From: Schistocephalus solidus
Lineage: Eukaryota; Platyhelminthes; Cestoda; Diphyllobothriidea; Diphyllobothriidae
Direction: 5' to 3'
Length of the DNA: 64,000 bases
Assembly (NCBI GenBank): GCA_017591395.1
Contig: WEDG01002530.1
Span: forward strand, 62,001-126,000
The position numbers and the translations under genes were made by a program. Shown here piece after piece: positions 57,900-64,000 of the stretch. Numbering within the stretch: the stretch's first letter is position 1; the number at the start of each line of letters is the position of its first letter. A model generated the notes under the pieces. It searched no databases. It was not told where the DNA came from and worked only from the letters and a program-made list of their open reading frames with translations.

Positions 57900-59640
57900 G
57901 TTCAACCACAAAGACGACCTCGGAAGAACACAGCATTAAAAAAGCTCAAAACTGCAGTACCAAACCACGTTGAGCGCGGGTGACTTCGCACCAATCTCAT
58001 GAAATTGCAGATCCCGAAAAACAAAGATATCGGGAGCAAGTAGAGAGACTGGAAGACACCACCTACTCTTTTGTCACGGTAGCTCTCGTACACACTTGCG
58101 GACAACAAGAAAATTTGCTAAGACGAAAATACCGAAGAAATATGGCGCCTTCTTACTGGAAAGAACCGGTTTTACATGACCAACGCGAACGACTCCATGG
58201 TCACGAGCATGGCTATGCCTCCACTCTCTCAATGCAGTCGCCAAATTCTTTAAAGGTTGCAGGAAGTGCACAATCCACTGGTCGGTTCGCGAGGCAGATC
58301 AAATTCAGAGATAAACCGACCGGTTTGAAATGATATACTTCGCAACCATCAACCTATGATAACTGCACCGCTGCTCATCTCAGGTTGGCAGAGCTTACAC
58401 TGTCGGCCAAATCCTTTCCGAACGCCCTCACATAGGTAGCATATTAAGTCTCAGAGGAAATCGCCGAGGAAGTTACTGAAGGGAAATAAGATGTACCCTT
58501 GATCGCCCTGCAGTGAGCGATCAGGATATTCAGCAGGTGTCCAAAGACATAGCCTCGGGTGCCAGTTGAACTCCAGCAAATATCGGTAAATACGATGTTT
58601 GTCGCCTTCTGTACAACATAGCCTCTTTGTTCCAGGCGATGTGGAAGAGGCAAATCGTTCAGGAATTCAACAACGCCATAATTATTAAGCTCTATGCACA
58701 AAGATTTCAACAAAAATCCGCCACAACCACTGTATAATTCCTCTCCTCATTAATGCCCGCACAATCTTTGTTTATATTTTCACCCATCTCCGGACCGTAA
58801 AATTGAAGAAATAACTTCCTCCACCGCCGGAAAGGAATAATCAGTATGCTGTTCACGACTCGCCAGTGGCAGAAAAATCGCTAGAAAATGCAAATCAACC
58901 TCTACACAACCTTTTTGTATCTCACAAACACATATTGCACCGTCCATCAAGATGGAATCCACAAAATCTGAGTGTAATTTGGCTGTCCTAAAGGCTTCGC
59001 GTTCGTGGTTGGGCTCCTCTGCAATCCTGTTTCGTAACGTCCGCCGCCGCAGCTAGCCGCTCACGATCTTCAGCATCTCCAAGAAGCTGTTAAACCTCCG
59101 TCGAATGCACAAAATAAGAAAAATTTCCGAGGCTGGGACAGACAATCTTGTCTTTGCTGAAAAGCGCGTATCGAACGCCACTACTGTAGTGGACATGCAA
59201 CTAAGTCTGAACTTTTGCGCCCATAACTGTGTTTAACTAATCCGTAACACGGAAAAATGTTATTCGCGAACTAACAACTACCTACGAAATTCTCAATCAT
59301 CATCAGTCGTACTTGACCCACTCCCGTGTACGTATTCTCAATCTTGGAAGCACCATTCCAATGAACATCAGCATCAACAGCTAAACTGCAACCAGGATCT
59401 CCAAAGTCAGCCGGGTTTTCGGTCGGTCTCGGCCCTGTCTTTGGAGATCCTGCTCTTCTTTCTTCTCGCCTCTCATACCTGTGGTTACAAATTCTGTCAA
59501 ATGGCCTTTAGCCGGCTGTTTGCAACAACACCAGTGTAGATTATCACCACCTGCCACTTCATATCTCTATACGGAAATTTATGCTCGTATACAACTAAAA
59601 ATCTGATACTGGACTAAGGGAGCACCGGCTGATAATTTTA
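57900..59640 (+). mobile_element. Strongly decayed AP-endonuclease LINE (linker + RT)
   Basis: Plus-strand pieces in several frames follow one LINE family order: VERLEDTTYSFVTVALVHT (linker, 58,040), RQWQKNR then INLYTTFLYLTNTYCTVH (RT motif A, with both acidic positions lost, 58,870), FGCPKGFAFVVGLL, DNLVFAEKRVSNATTVVDMQ (FADD reduced to FAEK, 59,150), HSRVRILNLGSTIPMNIS and TRISKASRVFGR-like text (59,390). Many stops separate them. Related to the short piece at 5,720-6,030. Confidence 0.6.
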
Positions 59641-60196
59641 AGTTAATTCTATCGCATTATTTAATCATATTGAAATAATGCTTGGATTACTTATATATCT
59701 TTGGTTGTGTTTTGATATCTCTGGTCTCTATTAAGGGAACTGAATGGCGGAGTCATTTCCGCCGCCCGTATTTCAATATCATAATATTTATTGTCTACTC
59801 GTTAACCTTATTTTAGGCAGCTCTAGCGCGAAAATTTCGCCTGTTATTCTTTTTTGGGACGTAGTTCACATCCTCTCGGCTTATTTTCCCGGAAGCGTGT
59901 TTAACAATAATTGGGAAGACAATTTTACTCAGTATTAACTTGAATATTGGAGCATTCATTTCGTCAGGTCTTCTCCCTTAGGCATTGGATACGTAGCCTC
60001 GTAAGTGACTGTGAAAAGTAAACACCTCTTCGAATGTTACCGAAAAGGCAAGAAACGAATAAAGATGCGGAGTTTTTCCCTGCTGTGGGGTGGAAAACAG
60101 GATGAGGAATGGAATCTGACAGTGTAGATGCCAACGTCACTCACACGACCTAGGGTCTTGCTGGTGTCTTATTTACTTTCTTCATTGATCCTGCAG
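59641..60196. other. Upstream of the SAM-domain gene
   Basis: The first coding exon of the next gene should end in phase 1 upstream of 60,197. An ATG context near 60,112 (ATGGAATCTGAC then GTG) could be a short first exon, but this is weak. Confidence 0.3.
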
Positions 60197-60526
60197 ATTT
60201 GGCATACTGGACTACAATCTTCACGGATGCCGGTCTCCCTCATGGAATTAGCCAGAAGTACGCTCACCTGTTCGTGGAAAATCGCATGACAACAAAACTC
60301 CTTCCCTTTCTGGACAAGGACCTTCTCAAGGAGATTGGCATCACTGCTGTGGGCGATATTATTGCCATCCTTCAACACTGCAAGAAGGTAAAGCATGAAG
60401 TAAGTCAGGGGTTCTTGAAGGAGTCAGACTCTGTACAGGAGCCAACTAAATTAAAAGCGGCCGTTACGGTTTCGTCAACTACGCCAAACTTGGAGAAGGA
60501 TGTCAAAAAACCTAAGTTACTTCCAG
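60197..60526 (+). CDS. C19orf47-like exon with SAM domain
   Basis: Begins after TTCATTGATCCTGCAG at codon position 2, so a previous exon must supply one base. It encodes the whole SAM helix bundle, roughly residues 1-65 of the visible protein, then a lysine- and threonine-rich linker. It ends at TTCCAG|GCAAGT. Confidence 0.85.
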
Positions 60527-63218
60527 GCAAGTACACACTGGTTCCCATTCTTAATTAGTCGTCACTTCCCCGCATAGGGCATGAACTGCCTGTCCCGGAA
60601 AAGCGTACTGTTTCCCGCGAAATTGAAGGCGCCTATAAAGTTAAGTTGCCTCAGGGAACAACAGAAAAAACGAGACGTATTCTTCAGCAAGTCAAATTAG
60701 GTAAGTGGTTTTGCCATTTTCATTTATGTGATGTGGCATCCATCTTCATGGTCTGCACCTATTCCAGTTTGCTTTTAATTTCCTCGATAAACTTAAATCT
60801 GAAGGTTTGCCATGAGAACATCATATGCAAGTGACATCTCACCGACCTTTATGTTATTCATTCTCCGTTTACCCATAATATTTTTGGCCTTTTTCAGGCC
60901 ACGTCCTACTAACCGAGGAGATCTCTCTTTTCAGTTACACGCAAATAAGCGCTGAAACTCACAGACTACACTAAAGTTTTCACGAAACCCAAAATAACTG
61001 AGATGCTTTAGCTAGTGCATGGTCCACAGCAAAAAGGAATGGTTATTTTAAAGACGAGAGTAACAAAATTTGTATAAAGTATTACTACACCACGAAAAGT
61101 GAAAATTCCGAATGACCTAAAAAAACTTCAGTTTCATCATCAACTGCTAACTATTTCAAAATATCACTGAAGACGCGCTATATGCCTCCTTTATCCCTGC
61201 AAATTTTTCATTAATCATAGAGGCCCGATTTTTCATGGACTTATGTTGAACAGAGTTATTCACTAAACGATCCAGCCTTTTTATCTCAAGGAGGGTACTT
61301 TTTGAATCGTGCCAGTTGCGCTTAACAAGTGAATAGATATTTGCATGTTTGTTCCTCTCCGACGTCTGTAAGATCCTATGCGGGGAGCATACTTCGGTCA
61401 TGTAAGCGACGACGTCTACCTTGTTCCCTTGCACGTGAATTTGATAATAGGGGCACACTTGCACAGCATCTACCGCACTATCTCTTTCCTCACCCATCAA
61501 TTTCCGATGGTCAGACAATGTAAACGCAATCAAAGATAGGCTCGGGCGCAGTGACTGACAAAGCTGACCAGCCTGTCTACGTGCGCCACAAACGCAGCCT
61601 AGTTCCCAATACTAGTACCAGGCTTCGGTAAGGCGGCAAGTATCTCGCATAAGTAAGAGTCCCATAAAGGCTACATGAAGAAGGAATCATTGAGCCTGAG
61701 TAACCCCCCACCTACACACAGTACTGAACGTGAGGACCAAGTTATCTCATCGGTTAATAGCCTTCCAAGCCATAAATTCTAGTGCGTTGTAGTAGACTCA
61801 AGCGCTTCAGATTTATTATAGTGAGGTGGAGATGGATTACCCAATACCGACCGCACGTTTTTCCTCCTCTCCAATGCATGGGTTGACTATCTAAGCCTGC
61901 CGAACACCGGATGGTGGAATTGGGCGTAATTCACACACGTTGCTATTGAAAGTGCCATTTTTAAATTGTTAGATGTTTATTTCTCCATATCTTATGGCCA
62001 CCCAAGCGATTAAAAAGTCACCATTCTGGTGTAGTGAGCACTTTTTCATGCAAAGGTCGTAAAATATGTGGTGGCTTGTGTCGGTTTTATTTTCTCAGGC
62101 AAATAGAGAACGCTTTGTAGTTATCGTTCTACTTGAAAGGGCATCATTGTGAAATTTTACAGATGAAAACCACCTTCTCTCATCTTTTCCTCATTAGAAT
62201 CCGAAAGAAGATTGAACACTTTTCTCTGTACATATATTTGGCTGACCCATAATGAGAGTTTTTAGCATATTCCCCATAAATTCATCTTTTTGTGTTTTAG
62301 CCGTTTTCGTCCTCTTTACTAGTACTATTGATCTATCCGAATTCCTAACAGAATACCTCTTTTCCCTGCTAACGGGTAGTGTGCACTGAAATTAACATAT
62401 ATAGCAAATAATATAGTTGAGTATGGCTGTATCTTGCCGTTATTCCTCGTATATTCTTTGGTGCCTTGGAATTATGTCATAAAACACGGGATTCCATGCT
62501 TTTAAGACAAAAATGTTATGGGGCTTTGTGAGTCTCAAGGCAATTTCATCGAACTTCTCATTTAACCACATCTGACGTACCTAGACAAAACAAGTCATTT
62601 CCAAGTCCGCTGACTTTACCTGCGTTCGTTTGCCTCAGTTTGCTGCCCTCTAAAAAATATCGCTCATCAACTCGCACAATTGTTCTGATATTAATGCTAA
62701 TCTACGAAATTGACTGCGTGTGGTGTTATGCCATAGTTCACGTAAAACCGTACCTTATGTATTAAATAAAATCAACTCGATTTGCATTTTGTGAACAATA
62801 TGACTCGCACACATTCGCCTTCAGTTCCGCCTTTCAAAGCAGCTTTCTCATCCGCAGTCCCGCCCTTAATAGCCGTTTGACGATTCCTTATCTATTCTAG
62901 GCCCTTCTGATTCCGTTGCCAAGGCAACTTCTCCGTCTAGAATTGTGATCATAAACGCCGTCTCTTCCTCGAAACCAGGCTCAGTCGCTCAGCCTCACAC
63001 AGATATCGATGGAAGTGACGATGACGCGGAAGATGTTGAGGTCATTCTATCGAGGTATGTTGTTTTCACCAATGACTCTAGTCTAGCGTGTGTGTTAATG
63101 GATTTTGCTATCTCTCTTGTTCGATCATTTCCTTCCTCTCATTGCTTTCAGCATCGTCCAGTTTATTCAAAACTCAAGAGCAGCAGCTACTTCTGATTCT
63201 CGAATTTTATCCCTTTAA
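60197..63218 (+). CDS. SAM-domain protein like human C19orf47, four exons
   Basis: Exons: 60,197-60,526; 60,578-60,700; 62,902-63,053; 63,152-63,218 (stop TAA). Phases agree at each join (1, 1, 2). Exon 1 is a SAM domain (WTTIFTDAGLPHGISQKYAH; KEIGITAVGDIIAILQH). Exon 2 has the family's second conserved block (REIEGAYKVKLPQGTTEKTR). Exon 3 has an acidic stretch (DGSDDDAEDVEVIL). Human C19orf47 shows the same order: SAM, EGKYVINMPKGTTPRTRKIL, acidic segment. The start exon is not identified. Function of the family is poorly known; SAM domains mediate protein or RNA binding. Exon 4 is the least certain. Confidence 0.75.
60527..60577 (+). other. Predicted 51-nt GC-AG intron
   Basis: CAG|GCAAGT is the strong consensus of the rare GC-AG class and CACTTCCCCGCATAG| is a good acceptor. 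Removing 51 bases keeps the frame and deletes the in-frame TAG at 60,556-60,558. The alternative 28-nt GT-AG excision within it would shift the frame. If not spliced, the protein ends here. Confidence 0.6.
60578..60700 (+). CDS. C19orf47-like exon, conserved PQGTT block
   Basis: Encodes GHELPVPEKRTVSREIEGAY, KVKLPQGTTEKTRRILQQVK and ends phase 1 at TTAG|GTAAGT. The EG-Y--PQGTT--TR-IL pattern is the second hallmark of the family. Confidence 0.8.
   Translation, partial: GMNCLSRKSVLFPAKLKAPIKLSCLREQQKKRDVFFSKSN
60701..62901. other. Intron of the C19orf47-like gene
   Basis: About 2.2 kb without recognised coding sequence. A minus-strand frame at 61,156-61,533 overlaps a dispersed repeat and is not considered a gene. 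Confidence 0.6.
61340..61520 (-). repeat. Dispersed short repeat, copy 2
   Basis: In reverse complement it shares GATAGTGCGGTAGATGCTGT, GCAAGTGTGCCCC-like and GTGCAAGGGAACAAGG-like blocks with the copies at 7.5 kb and 63.5 kb. Confidence 0.55.
62902..63053 (+). CDS. C19orf47-like exon, acidic segment
   Basis: Acceptor TTATCTATTCTAG, donor TCGAG|GTATGT. It encodes PSDSVAKATSPSRIVIINAV, then QPHTDIDGSDDDAEDVEVIL. Phase fits the exon at 60,700. The acidic run resembles the DDD region before the last conserved block in homologues, though sequence similarity is low. Confidence 0.55.
63152..63218 (+). CDS. C19orf47-like possible last exon
   Basis: Acceptor CATTGCTTTCAG; phase 2 join gives SSIVQFIQNSRAAATSDSRI and a TAA at 63,216. 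It is in the place of the SVLQYAGVLK block of homologues but only weakly similar. No AATAAA signal was seen close downstream. Confidence 0.35.
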
Positions 63219-63439
63219 CGTATTTTCATTTCCTCCTTCGAGGGCAGGTCAAGACCCTGTGAAAATGGCAAAAGTGGTGTATTTTCTATGTACCTGACTT
63301 TCCCAGTTCCCTTCGATAACTTTCAGTGGCTTTGCATACCGGAACGCTTATGAACATACCCGAGTGTTATCCGTGCTTGTCAAAGGTCTTTTATGTCTGG
63401 ATGCCGTGGTCACTAAGGTTTGCGTCAAATTATAAAGAT

Positions 63440-63640
63440 GCGAACTTATGCTGTTGTAAGCTAGGTGTACAACCGACAGTTCGACCGTAGTAGTCCGACG
63501 ATGTCCACCATATGCTTCATGGGAAGGTGGAGCAGAGACGGTGACTTGCGCGTGATTTAGTTTAAAGTGATAGTAGACTTGCGCTGCATCTACCGCACTC
63601 TCTCCTCCTCCCCCACCTGAGCCCGGTGTCAAGACAGAGT
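63440..63640 (-). repeat. Dispersed short repeat, copy 3
   Basis: In reverse complement: GAGAGTGCGGTAGATGCAGC, GCAAGTCTACTATCACTTTA, AACTAAATCACGCGCAAGTC. The apparent 94-codon frame inside is repeat sequence, not a gene. Confidence 0.65.
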
Positions 63641-64000
63641 CAAGAAGACCGGAGACGGGAGAGGACGCAGGTGGCTGGCGCGGCTGGTTCCCCTAAGTCC
63701 TAGCCGCCCCTAGGCGTGCTACCACACCTCCCATGTTTGGCATTTGTTAGCGGAGCACAACCCGAATAACGCATGCCGTGCCCTGATGTGGCCCCCGTGT
63801 TGGTCCAACGCATCTACCACGTGGCCCGTTTACGGGGCACAAGGTGTACAACCACTATTCCGGAGAATACGCCGTTGGGATGTGCACGTGAAGGTGTTTA
63901 TAGTGAAGTGGACTTTCGCTGTATCTACCTCAATTTATCTCCTCCCACACCCACCGTCTTTCAACGGACAAGACACTCGCAGGTGGACGTAAACGCATTA
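63641..64000. repeat. Dispersed short repeat, copy 4, and flanking GC-richer DNA
   Basis: At 63,840-63,980 the minus strand carries GAGGTAGATACAGCGAAAGT and CCACTTCACTATAAACACC, a diverged copy of the same unit in the same orientation as copy 3. The 63,641-63,830 stretch is GC-richer and unassigned. Confidence 0.5.

Noticed and set aside
61156..61533. 125-codon minus-strand frame in the SAM-gene intron
   Set aside because: Part of its sequence (DSAVDAVQV) recurs in the frame at 63,348-63,632 because both read through the same dispersed repeat.

Overview
This looks like a piece of a flatworm (Platyhelminthes) nuclear genome, probably a tapeworm. That is an inference from four things: AT-rich DNA, widely spaced GT-AG exons of two animal genes, many CR1-type, RTE-type and Penelope-like retroelement remnants, and Pol III-type SINE pieces. 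There are no bacterial operons, rRNA genes or CRISPR arrays. Most short open frames in the window are chance frames or slices of broken retroelements.

Two host genes are recognisable. (1) On the minus strand, about 15.5 kb down to 7.7 kb, five phase-compatible exons encode a cytosolic type I L-asparaginase of the ASPG / 60-kDa lysophospholipase family. The catalytic core is nearly complete, but the first catalytic threonine is alanine and the last exon carries a one-base frameshift. The ankyrin-repeat exons normally found downstream were not recognised. (2) On the plus strand, about 60.2-63.2 kb, four exons encode a SAM-domain protein like human C19orf47. An apparent in-frame stop there is removed by a predicted 51-nt GC-AG intron.

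The rest is mobile-element graveyard. 0-7 kb: a Penelope-like GIY-YIG fragment, a decayed LINE piece, SINE-like and hairpin repeats. 7.7-15.5 kb: the asparaginase gene, with degenerate telomere-like DNA in its introns. 15.5-19.7 kb: AT-rich and quiet. 19.7-20.9 kb: a compact LTR element with two ~527-bp LTRs around only 98 bp of internal DNA. 21.7-53.4 kb: a dense cluster of CR1/Jockey-type LINEs on both strands, including two head-to-head copies of one dead CR1 lineage, one of them split by a younger CR1 with its 4-bp target duplication. The cluster also holds a second Penelope-like piece and a DNA-transposase fragment. 53.8-59.6 kb: a tRNA-derived SINE and two further AP-endonuclease LINEs. 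60-64 kb: the SAM-domain gene and copies of a short dispersed repeat.

The most notable signals are the miniature LTR element, the CR1 lineage whose two insertions share the same stop codons and FADN active-site change, the asparaginase lacking its nucleophile, and the nested CR1 insertion that can be resolved to the base. All homology calls were made by reading motifs by eye; no database search was possible.
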